Source of the DNA: Hexactinellida sp. DTS-2022
Lineage: Eukaryota; Porifera; Hexactinellida
DNA length: 64,000 bases
Assembly (NCBI GenBank): GCA_028753945.1
Contig: JAPNXP010000016.1
Coordinates: 1,582,001 to 1,646,000 of the forward strand
Direction of reading: 5' to 3'
Part shown: positions 1 through 8,567 of the stretch, piece by piece
How the letters are laid out: each line of letters opens with the position of its first letter
Position numbering within the stretch: position 1 is the first letter of the stretch
The notes under the pieces: generated by a model
What the model saw: the letters and a program-made list of their open reading frames with translations, nothing else
Databases searched by the model: none
What the model was told of the DNA's origin: nothing
Made by a program: the position numbers and the translations under genes

Positions 1-1442
1 TAATATTACCTAAACTGACATTTTATAAGATATACAAATGTGTTGAATCTAAAACTTGTGAAAAATAATTATTTTTCACAAAAAGATTGAAATTTCCAAC
101 AACCACCTGACCAAACAATCTTAAACTTACACATATTAAATGGTTGGAGTGGGGCTCACAAAGTTTCAGACAGATCGGTTGATGTTGGTGAAATGGCTGG
201 ATGACTTGACATGGTATTATCACACACAAAATAAAAAATATCAGCACACTACGTAATAAATGCCTCAAGTGAATGAAATATTTACACACGTAACTAATAC
301 GAGCCTTTGTCTCTGGCACTTCGCGACCGTCACTCAACACTACACGGTCTCGCATTATTCATTAAAATAGCATAGCTTGTTCTTTGTTATACAATTTCTA
401 CTAATAATAATATAATATACAATAGTAGAATTAGGGTCACGAAGTGTGACATTAGCAAGGTAAAGAGAGTTGGTATAGTCAAAAGTGTGAAGTAGTCAGG
501 GAAAGTGTAGAGGCGCCCGGTGATCTAGTTTCCGCCCAGGTAGATTCTGGAGCGAAATATCAATTACCTTGCCGTACTGCTTCACTAAAGGTAAAATATT
601 GCGAAATAATAATCAGTAAGGCAAAGGCGCAACATGCAAGGCCCTGCCAGGCTGCCACTCCACAAACTCAAGTCCCAAGAATATTAGCCTACAATTTTAT
701 ATGATTTATATAGTAAGCTACAAGGAAAACTCCCTTATGGCTAGGGGCGCTTAAGGATGCTTGTCACAAAATTCTGGCGAATTATATATATGATGGCACC
801 CCAATTAGAGTGAATAAGGTATGTTTGTAAAATCCTCTCTCGGGAAGAATTTCAGAATTTTGACGAACTTCTACGCCTATGATTAAAGCAGTTTCTTTTG
901 GTGGAAAAATTGATCTTGTCAGCGAAGAGAATTCACCATTTTTGTGATAAAAACACATACAATTATCAACACTCCGAAATACAATATAACTCAGTTATGC
1001 ATCGCAGGTTAATTAAGTTACAAAACTATGTGAATACGGCATTCTGATAACCAATAATTCATAATCGTAATATACATAGTGCTAAGATTGTTTAATACAG
1101 TTTTAGTGGGAAATAATGTGTTTTGTGAACTACAGTCATAACGAAGAATTCTATAACGATATTCAGCATATAACAAACTAATTTATAATATTACCCCTAA
1201 CAGGGCCGGCGATAGGCATGTGCGACATAAGTCCCCACAGGCCCCGCGCATTTTGTAGGTGGAGTCCATCTTGGGATATCTTATAGGTGCATTGAATTAT
1301 AATAGCCCGGAATCAGTGTCAAGACTTACTAACCTATAACCTAGCTATCCTTTCAATGTAAAAATGGTATAGCACGATAATTGATTATATAGAAGTTCTA
1401 CATTTGCTGCTATGAAGAGCTGTAAAATCAAACTATAGCATC
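1..1442. other. gene-free AT-rich stretch
   Basis: I see no supportable gene here. The 110-codon minus frame at 23-355 is low-complexity and starts inside a dispersed repeat. A degenerate copy of the short-hairpin repeat found at 28.8, 41.9 and 53.4 kb lies at about 296-352 (GAGCC...CTTCGCGACCG...CGGTCTCG). Around 1201-1230 a CAGGGCCGGCG start looks like the end of an old hAT-type MITE. Confidence 0.5.
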
Positions 1443-2700
1443 TATGTTATTAAAACTCGATTGTTGTTTGTTTGTTTGTTTGTTTATTTGTTTGTATGTC
1501 CGGATTGTATTAAAGAGATGGGGGAAAATAAACTGCATTTAGATTCGAGATTGAGACTAACTTCAATTGTTATTTTGGTCAACAAGTATGCTGAATGTGA
1601 ATTTCGCATGTATAGATTTCTAATACAGTGGAAAAATGCAGCAAATTCCTAGTCCCACATAAATTAACCTCCACAAACGGGGAATCGGGGTGGCTAAGTG
1701 ACGCCAGTGGCGGCGGAAGGATTTGGATGTTGGTGCGAGCACTCCTCATTTAGGCCCAAAATTTCTTTAAATACTATGTATTTTAATTAAATCAATTTTC
1801 TTTTAATAAATCAATGCAATATATATCAGATTTTGTAATACACGAAACACACAGTAAGAGACTTTATAAGTAGGTTTAAATAATTACCTATATATTCATG
1901 ATCAATACAATTAGAAATTCGCAAACAATTGTGATCTGTAACTCTTCTATGCGATAAATTCATTTAAAACTTCCTAATGTGCCAAAATCATTTGTGAACT
2001 AAAATAGGCCCAAATAATAGCTGCATAAGTGACTATTAATATAGTAATAACAGAATTTACAGTATATTGCGCTTAATAGGGTCACATTCGGGAGTCGGGT
2101 TCAGGCCATTTTGAGTCAATTAAGCGGAATAAAGCTGTTGGCCCGATTAACCGGAGGAATTTAACACTATTTACATGTTCTATTTATAGCCAAGTGACCC
2201 GATTAGTCAGGTTGATCCGATTAACCAGTTGCTCTATTAAGCGTAGTGTACTGTGTCTTTTTAACTCCAATAGAATTCTGAATATTATGATCACTGATGT
2301 TATAAATGGAGTTGATGCCCTTAAAAATAGTTGGGCCCAAATTTTCTGAGAAAATATAGGTGCGAGTATGCTCGCAGTGCTCGCGCCGCCTATGGGCTAA
2401 GACCTTGCGTCCCTGGCACCTCGTTTCAGCAGGTTCTACAGTATTATTTATTGTTGTTTACAAAAAATAGGCAAACAAATTAATGAAAATTCAAAATAAA
2501 CCTAGATTACTAGAGAGTAAACGTATGCAGATTTAGGAATTCAATTTTTCAAATTTTTATATAAATACTTATTGTCTATTGAAAGAGTGAGACCCTGTAG
2601 CAGTTGGATTATACGTCGCGAAGCGACCGAAACCAAAGGGTTCGTTTTTCAAGGATAAATAGTGAGCGACCTAGCAAGCGAAGCGAGCGAGTAATTATTA
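1443..2700 (+). repeat. composite dispersed repeat, copy 1 (interrupted)
   Basis: It starts with a TTAAAACTCGATTGTTG leader, a TTTG microsatellite and TCCGGATTGTATTAAAG, the same order as at 41161. It ends with a piece of the 141-bp satellite (about 2440-2540) and a short-hairpin array (about 2614-2664, CGTCGCGAAGCGACCG). The interior (about 1706-2395) is replaced by other repeats. One is a hAT-like piece with GGCGGCG ends and a shared GGTGCGAGCACT motif. Another is a Tigger-like fragment at about 2050-2240 (CGCTTAATAGGGTCA). Confidence 0.55.
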
Positions 2701-2785
2701 AAGCAACAAGAAACGTTTGTAAGAACCTGCAAATGGATTGTTAATAAACATAATATTAATTGGTAATCATAAACAGGTTAATTAA

Positions 2786-3116
2786 TTAATTAACAAAGGA
2801 AGTTCTGTATGCGTAAATGGAAGTATTGAATTCAACTTCGTATAATAGGAACATTCCTATTGCAGCACATATGTGCATCAAGTTGTGGCTATTTCCAATC
2901 AAGTCGAAACAGCCTGGGATAACAACTTCTGGGAATTTAGTTGCATACAACACGCCCCCTATTGCACAGGATGCAGGAGCTATGGACATCATCCAGACAG
3001 TAATCATGTCACACTGTACATTGAGATCTAGGTTATAGCTGATGTATGTGGGGGAGTACACTAATGCCACAAGCAGTGCGAAACAACTGACCTGATAAGA
3101 TTTGTTTTTGGGATTC
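2786..3116 (-). CDS. PAQR family receptor, 3' part (TM5-TM7)
   Basis: This is the C-terminal part of a progestin/adipoQ receptor (hemolysin-III superfamily), a multipass membrane protein. It contains three hydrophobic segments, the YATKFPE...PGCFD region typical of the last loop, and the metal-site motif Hx3H as SHNLMH. The N-terminal half lies 14.6 kb upstream at 17757-18293. Together they make seven TM segments and keep all five expected metal-site residues (Ser, His, Asp, His, His). The likely acceptor is TAAG just before 3116; an alternative is TTTGAG before 3125. The longer open frame that continues to 3277 reads through a hairpin repeat and is not gene sequence. Either the 14.6 kb of transposons sits in an intron, or the gene is broken. 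The retained motifs favour the intron, but I see no good donor on the 5' piece. Confidence 0.82.
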
Positions 3117-3133
3117 CTTAATGTGCTCAAAGT

Positions 3134-3263
3134 TAAAAAATACAAAATTGCAGCCTGTGCCGACGCATGTCCCTTTGGTGGCACTATAATTTGTTGGTGG
3201 TTTATTGATAGTGCCTCCAAAGGAACATGCTGTCGGCGCAGGCTGCAATTTTGTATTTTTTTT
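3134..3263. repeat. long hairpin (foldback) repeat, copy 1
   Basis: Two arms of about 54 nt (3134-3187 and 3208-3263) are inverted repeats with a 20-nt loop. They differ by a few mismatches and one bulge. The outer stem is AAAAAATACAAAATTGCAGCC. A second copy is at 16795-16926. The two copies differ at stem positions where both arms have changed together. Confidence 0.85.
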
Positions 3264-3622
3264 CGCCAAGTCATCAACGCCCAAGGTGTGAAGAAGCATT
3301 TGTTATTTGGTCCGAGTCACAAGGAACGGTAGATAAATTTGAAGTTTGTTTCCATCATAAACCATCTAGAGTTTAATGCCATTCATTCATTATGTATTGA
3401 TAATAAATTATATTATTAGTTAGTTATTTTAGCAATGTTATCCACGGTGATTTGAGTTTAGTCAACAAATTCCTTATATTATTATATTTTATTTAATCCA
3501 TTGTATAGTAATACTAGAATATATAAGTTAAATCAATATATTTATCGAAAGTTGAAACAATAGAGTAAGATTAACAAGTTAAATCAATATAATTACAGTC
3601 AGGTCTGCTTATTGATTTCTAG

Positions 3623-3731
3623 TCAAAACGGCCACAAACTAAAACGGCCACAACCAAAACGGCCACAACCAAAACGGCCACAAACCAAAACGGCCACAAA
3701 CCAAAACGGCCACAAACCAAAACGGCCACAG
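3623..3731 (+). repeat. left subterminal repeat array of the MULE
   Basis: About seven copies of AAAACGGCCACAAACC (14-16 bp period, some lacking one A). The matching inverted array is at 5984-6098. Such arrays in MULE ends are plausible transposase binding sites; that role is inferred. Confidence 0.85.
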
Positions 3732-3923
3732 TCTCAATACCTATTAATAACTAGTAATTTCATTACTGTGCCATTATACTAAAGTATAGTCGGCACAGTG
3801 AAACAAACAATGTAAGAAAATGTAATTATTATTAATAAGGAAATAACAAAATGAGACTTTAAATATTGATAGTGAATATAAATATTTTAGATAGATAAAT
3901 AAAATGACCTAAAGTATGATTTG

Positions 3924-5831
3924 TTATAATTGAGGTCCATTAAGCCTAGAGCAAGCGCGTAACATTTGACTAGCTGATACTGTCCCTTGAGAATATTTTT
4001 CCCATAGAGTGAATATTGCAGCCTGCATTTTCCTGTAAGTTAACCTTTGATATCTTTTCAATTTATTTTGAGAAACTAGATGTAGTTGTAGTGTGATTAT
4101 TTGAGACTCTTTATATAAAAGCTCTATCAGAACATAAAACTGTAATTGACCTCTTCGAGCTCTACTATTAATTCTTAAATGCCATCCTTCGACGTCGTTA
4201 TTGGTACGTACAGTTTGATTGAATACACACCAATCTTTCGGTTGCCACTGTCCAGCGATCCATGTACTATCTATATAAGTTGTCAGTTGATGTTCAATAT
4301 CACTACTGGCGCGCTCTTCTAGATTTCTGAAGGCAGGTTCTATGTGCTCGCATGGAAGAAATGGTAGAGCCATTAATCTTCGACAAAAGTCATGGGTTGA
4401 ATTGTTATTCATGTATTGTGACTGCAAACCCAAGATTTGAATCTTTCTCCATACTGCCTGTGTCCAATGGAAGGAACAACCTTGAAGTACCACTCCTGGG
4501 TATACTTTTGGAAAAGCTTTCCATAAAGCCAATTCAAAATCCATCACTGCACTTCTAACAGCTGGTGCACCGGGAAGAGATTCTAATACCTTAGTTAATA
4601 CTTTTCTGTAATCCCTTTTGCGTTTTCCCGACATTAGAACAAACACTAATGGTAGCTGCTTAATTGAGCTTTCAGATTTCACGAAAGCATGAATAGAAAA
4701 TAGTTGGGTAAATGGTTCCTTAACGATTTTAAATGTCCCGTCCAAATACCACTTTTTAGCCCTGCATAAAATATTTAGCATTTGGTCTGTAGCAAATATG
4801 AGATGTCTTCGTTCATCAACCTTGATGTCTCCACGTAAAAAGTTTCCAGGAATATAGTCCATATTTACTTCGAAGTCTAAATCAACAGGATCTTGAGGTC
4901 GAATAGTCTGTCTGGCGCGGTTTGCAGCTCGTGCTAGATTAGTTAGACTTGGAAGCCCTGGTTGTAAATTATTTGTATAAGGTATGAGTGCATTTTCGAC
5001 TATCTCAGCAGCAGGAACAAATATTTCACGTTTGGCTCTATTTATTACGAATACCTTTAGCTCTGGCTTAAAGTTTACTTCTGGATTTGCTAAATGGTTG
5101 TGGGCATTGATCCCACGAGTAAACAAATTACCGCGTTGAATAATCGTTGCTGGACAAATCAAAGACTTATTACGTACGCTACAACGCCAATAGTTTACCA
5201 TGTTCCTTCGAATTTTTATTATGTAGGAATACCCAACCTTCTCTATCAACAGATCTTTTTCCTTCTGTGTAATAACACGGAATGTCGGGATATCATCAGT
5301 TTGGGTGTTACCAGATTCTAAAATAGATCCGTCAAGTGAGGATTCTTGTAAAGCATCTGGAATAATAAAATCTGGAAATAAGTTTGTATTTTCGGTCGAA
5401 ATATTAGGGATATCGATTTCGTCTGAATCATCGAAGATCAGATCATTAGTTAGATCTTGAGTGAATTGATTTGGCAAATGCGCAATGGATGGGGTTGGAA
5501 AATCAACGGGCGAATTGATTTGCTCATATGATAGGGCACAACTGTTTTCTTGAATAGAAAGTGGTGATACTATTGTACTTTCCAAAAGTGGCAAATCTTC
5601 AGAATGCAGTTCAAGGTTCATCCTTTCTAAACAAGATGCGCATTTCCACACTATTTCTTCTTCTCCTCTTACCGCTCTCCGATAACAGTGACGTGAGATG
5701 CCAGTTTTACATGTGCGATGCTGCCAGAATGAACAATTTTCACATTGAATCGCTTCCTGCCTTGGCCTTACCGTTTGGCCACATTCCAGACACGGATCAA
5801 CCACTGCTCCATTTAGTGTATTATCTGACAT
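3924..5831 (-). CDS. MULE transposase with N-terminal PHD-like and FLYWCH-like fingers
   Basis: This intact 635-aa frame encodes the transposase that would move the surrounding element. Residues about 14-67 carry a C4HC3 pattern (CLEC, CENC, H..C, CASC) like a PHD finger. Residues about 190-260 look like a FLYWCH/WRKY-type zinc module (YWRCSVR...C...HNH). The central part is a MULE RNase-H-like domain: the first Asp is in YLDGTF, the second in VMDFE, followed by the CSFHWTQAV segment, and the C-terminal NDVEGWHLRIN motif could hold the last acidic residue. The Met at 5831 directly precedes the finger domain, so this start is likely. No stop or frameshift breaks the frame, so the element may be recently active. 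TIR arrays and a 9-bp target duplication flank it. Confidence 0.92.
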   Translation of the reverse strand: MSDNTLNGAVVDPCLECGQTVRPRQEAIQCENCSFWQHRTCKTGISRHCYRRAVRGEEEIVWKCASCLERMNLELHSEDLPLLESTIVSPLSIQENSCALSYEQINSPVDFPTPSIAHLPNQFTQDLTNDLIFDDSDEIDIPNISTENTNLFPDFIIPDALQESSLDGSILESGNTQTDDIPTFRVITQKEKDLLIEKVGYSYIIKIRRNMVNYWRCSVRNKSLICPATIIQRGNLFTRGINAHNHLANPEVNFKPELKVFVINRAKREIFVPAAEIVENALIPYTNNLQPGLPSLTNLARAANRARQTIRPQDPVDLDFEVNMDYIPGNFLRGDIKVDERRHLIFATDQMLNILCRAKKWYLDGTFKIVKEPFTQLFSIHAFVKSESSIKQLPLVFVLMSGKRKRDYRKVLTKVLESLPGAPAVRSAVMDFELALWKAFPKVYPGVVLQGCSFHWTQAVWRKIQILGLQSQYMNNNSTHDFCRRLMALPFLPCEHIEPAFRNLEERASSDIEHQLTTYIDSTWIAGQWQPKDWCVFNQTVRTNNDVEGWHLRINSRARRGQLQFYVLIELLYKESQIITLQLHLVSQNKLKRYQRLTYRKMQAAIFTLWEKYSQGTVSASQMLRACSRLNGPQL

Positions 5832-5983
5832 TAGTTACGGTAATAATACATAATTTGATTATTTTCTTGATTAAATACTTACAAAAGTATAAATGTTGTG
5901 ATAAATCACTTTGTACAAATTATAAAAGACCTACAATTCATGGTGTCACTTAATAACCTCTCTATTGTTACAATTAAATTGTT

Positions 5984-6098
5984 TTGGTTTGTGGCCGTTT
6001 CGGTGTGTGGCCGTTTTGGTTTGTGGCCGTTTTGGTTTGTGGCCGTTATGGTTGTGGCCGTTTTGGTTGTGGCCATTTTGGTTTGTGGCCGTTTTGAC
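5984..6098 (-). repeat. right subterminal repeat array of the MULE
   Basis: Seven copies of GGTTTGTGGCCGTTTT (with GTTATGG and CATTTTGG variants), the inverted counterpart of the array at 3623-3731. Confidence 0.85.
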
Positions 6099-6710
6099 CT
6101 GCATGCTGCTTATTATGAACAAGATTTCGACTGCTTAATATGAAATTTTTTATTATGAACAAACCCTACGGTCCCAATTTAAAATTTACATAGGGTTTGT
6201 ATTAAGTTGAGTTCGCTTATTATGAAGTCACTCTATTATGAACACAATTTTTGGACCCTTGAATGTTCATAATAAAAGAACCTGACTGTATTACAAGTTG
6301 AAACAATAGAATTAGATTTAACAATTTTACTGTGAGTAATTAAACCACTATTTATGGCATGAATTAAACCGTTTATTAAAATTTGTCTTCTCCCATAAGA
6401 CACACAATTTTAAGATGGATCCAATGGTGAAATAAAGATTGGGGGTTTAGTATAAGCCCATAAACTATAAAGCTCTGGCCAGGGGGCCGTATGTTAGGAA
6501 GACCTGGTGTAGATAATTGAGAATCCTAATTAGTTCAGAACTTCTCTATTGAAACATTTGTGTAGTATAGATGATACCTTTGTGAGTTATCAATAATAAC
6601 AAAGAATTCAATTCTTCAATTGTAGAGATAGAAACCTAAGAATAATATACTATTCAAACATGTTGTTCTTTTGAGTTGCGTGAGTTGTCAACAAGAGAAC
6701 ACAAATAGAA

Positions 6711-6720
6711 TATAAAAGCC
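6711..6720 (+). promoter_or_regulatory. TATA-like box
   Basis: TATAAAAGCC lies about 75 nt upstream of the ATG at 6793 of the small intron-containing gene. The spacing would fit a transcription start near 6740. This is a motif match only. Confidence 0.35.
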
Positions 6721-6792
6721 TTGATTATAATATATTACACAATAGAAATCCACGAATATTCTTTACAATTTATCATCATTTCCTATTCAATA

Positions 6793-7117
6793 ATGGCTCA
6801 AAATTTGAATAATTGTACGATCACCAACTTGACTGTAAGTATAATGACGTTATTTATTATTACATCATAATAAATTACTAACGATCTTATCCATAGATTA
6901 GTAACAATTCCAAAAATGGATTCAAAAAACCAAGAAGGACATACATAAAAAACAAAAAAATCTACAGTATATTTAAAGAAAAAAAATTAGTTAATGAAGC
7001 AAAGAAATATCTAGTGAGTTTTGTTCCCCTATTTCTAATATATTTTGTACTACTTTATTATTTTGTATATAGGAAATTTGCAACTTACAAAATGAAAGAA
7101 TTTGGCAGACACACTAA
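6793..7117 (+). CDS. small lysine-rich protein, three exons, unrecognised
   Basis: I do not recognise this gene. Exon 1 is 6793-6834 and ends ACT|GTAAGT. Intron 1 is 62 nt and has a TACTAAC branch-like site before CCATAG. Exon 2 is 6897-7013 and ends CTA|GTGAGT. Intron 2 is 59 nt and ends TATATAG. Exon 3 is 7073-7117. All junctions are phase 0 and the joined frame gives 67 aa, with a basic middle (FKKPRRTYIKNKKIYSIFK). If an alternative acceptor after GAAAG at 7098 is used, the same phase leads into a proline-rich frame (7099-7416) made of PPHATPPVS repeats. Short introns, good splice sites and the TATA-like box support a real transcript. It lies among transposons, so it may be part of one. 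Confidence 0.4.
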
Positions 7118-7154
7118 TAGAATTAAATAGACGAGATTTATTACAGAAACTAGG

Positions 7155-7412
7155 TTTGCATACGCCCCCAATTTATCCCCCACAAGCCACGCTCCCCATT
7201 TATCCCCCACACGCCACGCCCCCCGTTTCTCCCCCACACGCCACGCCCCCCGTTTCTCCCCCACACGCCACGCCCCCCGTTTCTCCCCCACAAGCCACGC
7301 CCCCCGTTTCTCCCCCACAAGCCACGCCCCCCGTTTCTCCCCCACAAGCCACGCCCCCCGTTTCTCCCCCACAAGCTACGCCCCTCGTTTCTCCCCCACT
7401 TCCTAGCTCTAA
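7155..7412 (+). repeat. C-rich 27-bp minisatellite
   Basis: About nine copies of CCCCCACAAGCCACGCCCC-type units containing CGTTTCT, with runs of five to six C. A shorter degenerate block lies at about 7482-7550. In one plus frame it encodes PPQATPPVS repeats. The minus strand has regularly spaced G5-6 runs. Confidence 0.9.
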
Positions 7413-7833
7413 TTAACTTACTACAATCACAACCATTACACAAATAACATTATTATTAGCTTAATTCTTTTCTACTACTACATATGCCACGCCCCCCGTT
7501 TCTCCCTCACACGTCACGTCCCCCGTTTCTTTCTCCCTCACCTCCTAGCTCTATAATGAACTTACTACAGTGACAACCATTACATAAATAACATTATTAT
7601 TAGATTAACTATTTTCTTATTACAACATACCTATACTATCTAATTAAAACTCTATTTATATCATGTTATCAATTGAAATTAGAATAATTTCGGATCAAAT
7701 GGAATATATGTATACCTTGTGATTGTGAAATAAGTATATTTCCTGGTATTTGGAAAAACCACCATAATTCATTATCAACCAATAATTTAACATCAATTAA
7801 GATGTATTACTTGAATTCACCTTTCACAATTAC
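7413..7833. other. gene-free AT-rich stretch
   Basis: A degenerate tail of the C-rich minisatellite (7482-7550) is followed by AT-rich sequence. The GAACTTACTACA...ACCATTACA(C/T)AAATAACATTATTATTAG block occurs twice (about 7416-7460 and 7558-7605), so the minisatellite region was partly duplicated. No gene seen. Confidence 0.6.
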
Positions 7834-8236
7834 CCCCATATATAAGATAATTACAGAACACTGCTTTAAATCTATGGAGAATTTCAATTCGGTCCCTCAA
7901 GGGTTGCTGATAAGAATCAGTGGGTGCACTTGGGACACACCTCAGTACCTTTTCCCCGAAATTAACCCATAAATAAGATAATTACAGAATACTGCTATAA
8001 ATTTATGGAGAATTTCAATTCGGTCCCTCAAGGGTTGCTGATAAGAATCAGTGGGTGCACTTGGGACACACCTCAGTACCTTTTCCCCGAAATTAACCCA
8101 TAAATAAGATAATTACAGAATACTGCTATAAATTTATGGAGAATTTCAATTCGGTCCCTCAAGGGTTGCTGATAAGAATCAGTGGGTGCACTTGGGACAC
8201 ACCTCAGTACCTTTTCCCCGAAATTAACCCATAAAT
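7834..8236. repeat. 131-bp tandem repeat, three copies
   Basis: ATTTCAATTCGGTCCCTCAA begins at 7881, 8012 and 8143, an exact period of 131 bp. Copies 2 and 3 are nearly identical; copy 1 differs at a few bases. It lies on the 3' side of the Helitron coding region, where Helentron-type elements often carry tandem repeats, so it may be subterminal Helitron sequence. Confidence 0.92.
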
Positions 8237-8265
8237 TACTAATTGCACCATGATCCCTGTTACAT

Positions 8266-8386
8266 AAGCCATATGCAAATACGCACACTTATCATACAGA
8301 CAAGCCATATGCCTAGCACACTTGCCAAAAAAGCAAGCCATATGAAATCTCGCACACCTCATAGAGGCCATATGCGTTGCACACTT
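8266..8386. repeat. short interspersed GCCATATG ... GCACACTT motif, four copies
   Basis: GCCATATG occurs at about 8268, 8304, 8335 and 8366, each followed 6-9 nt later by GCACACTT or a close variant. Spacing is 31-36 bp. It lies between the 131-bp array and the Helitron stop codon. Function unknown; protein-binding sites at the transposon end are one possibility. Confidence 0.7.
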
Positions 8387-8567
8387 AGTAACAGTTACAT
8401 GTATTAATTAGCAAAGTATTATTAAACCTGATTGTACTCATAATGACAAACAATTATAGAACCAAGTCCAGGAAAATTTGGAATCTCATAAAGTTATGAA
8501 ATAGCATAATCCATTATTTGTCAAGAAATTCTACATAAGAAAATAAACGCCAATAGCTAAAATACTA

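Larger units (their letters stand above)
3614..6105 (-). mobile_element. Mutator-like (MULE) DNA transposon
   Basis: The element carries a MULE transposase gene (3924-5831) between two inverted arrays of the subrepeat AAAACGGCCACAAACC (about 3623-3731, and its complement at about 5984-6098). It is flanked by a perfect 9-bp direct repeat CTGCTTATT (3605-3613 and 6106-6114). A 9-bp duplication is usual for MULEs. The outermost few bases do not match between the ends, so the exact termini are less certain than the target duplication. A palindrome related to the one at 17659-17780 sits at about 3770-3800. Confidence 0.88.
3596..6288. mobile_element. Tigger/pogo-like MITE, split by a MULE insertion
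   Basis: The left end CAGTCAGGT and right end ACCTGACTG are inverted and flanked by TA on both sides (3594-3595, 6289-6290). Removing the inner MULE gives terminal repeats that read CAGTCAGGT...TTATTATGAAC on both ends. The MITE itself would be about 190 bp. The flanks joined across one TA (ATAATTATTACAAGTTG) match the intact repeat near 16420. TA duplication and CAG-type termini are known for pogo/Tigger elements; the assignment is inferred from these. Confidence 0.8.
3134..6500 (+). repeat. hairpin-headed repeat unit, copy A (split by a nested insertion)
   Basis: The hairpin is followed by sequence matching 16927-17640 in the same orientation: CATCAACGCCCAAGGTGTGAAGAA, TTATCCACGGT, repeated GTTAAATCAATATAATTA and AAGTTGAAACAATAG, and a late GGGGGTTTAGT...AACTATAAAGCTC. 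It is interrupted at 3594-6290 by a Tigger-like MITE. The uninterrupted arrangement is visible at about 16402-16441, which serves as an empty-site reference. Confidence 0.75.

Noticed and set aside
23-355. 110-codon minus frame
   Set aside because: Low-complexity, no recognisable domain, and its start lies in a dispersed short-hairpin repeat.
3117-3299. Extension of the PAQR 3' frame and an 88-codon frame through the hairpin
   Set aside because: The translated part is the foldback repeat shared with 16795-16926, not receptor sequence.
7085-7443. Gly/Arg-rich minus frames over the C-rich minisatellite
   Set aside because: Any frame is open because the unit is 27 bp; there is no promoter or splice support on that strand.
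7834-8236. CRISPR or tRNA/rRNA array for the 131-bp repeats
   Set aside because: Copies are head-to-tail without spacers and show no tRNA or 5S hallmarks.
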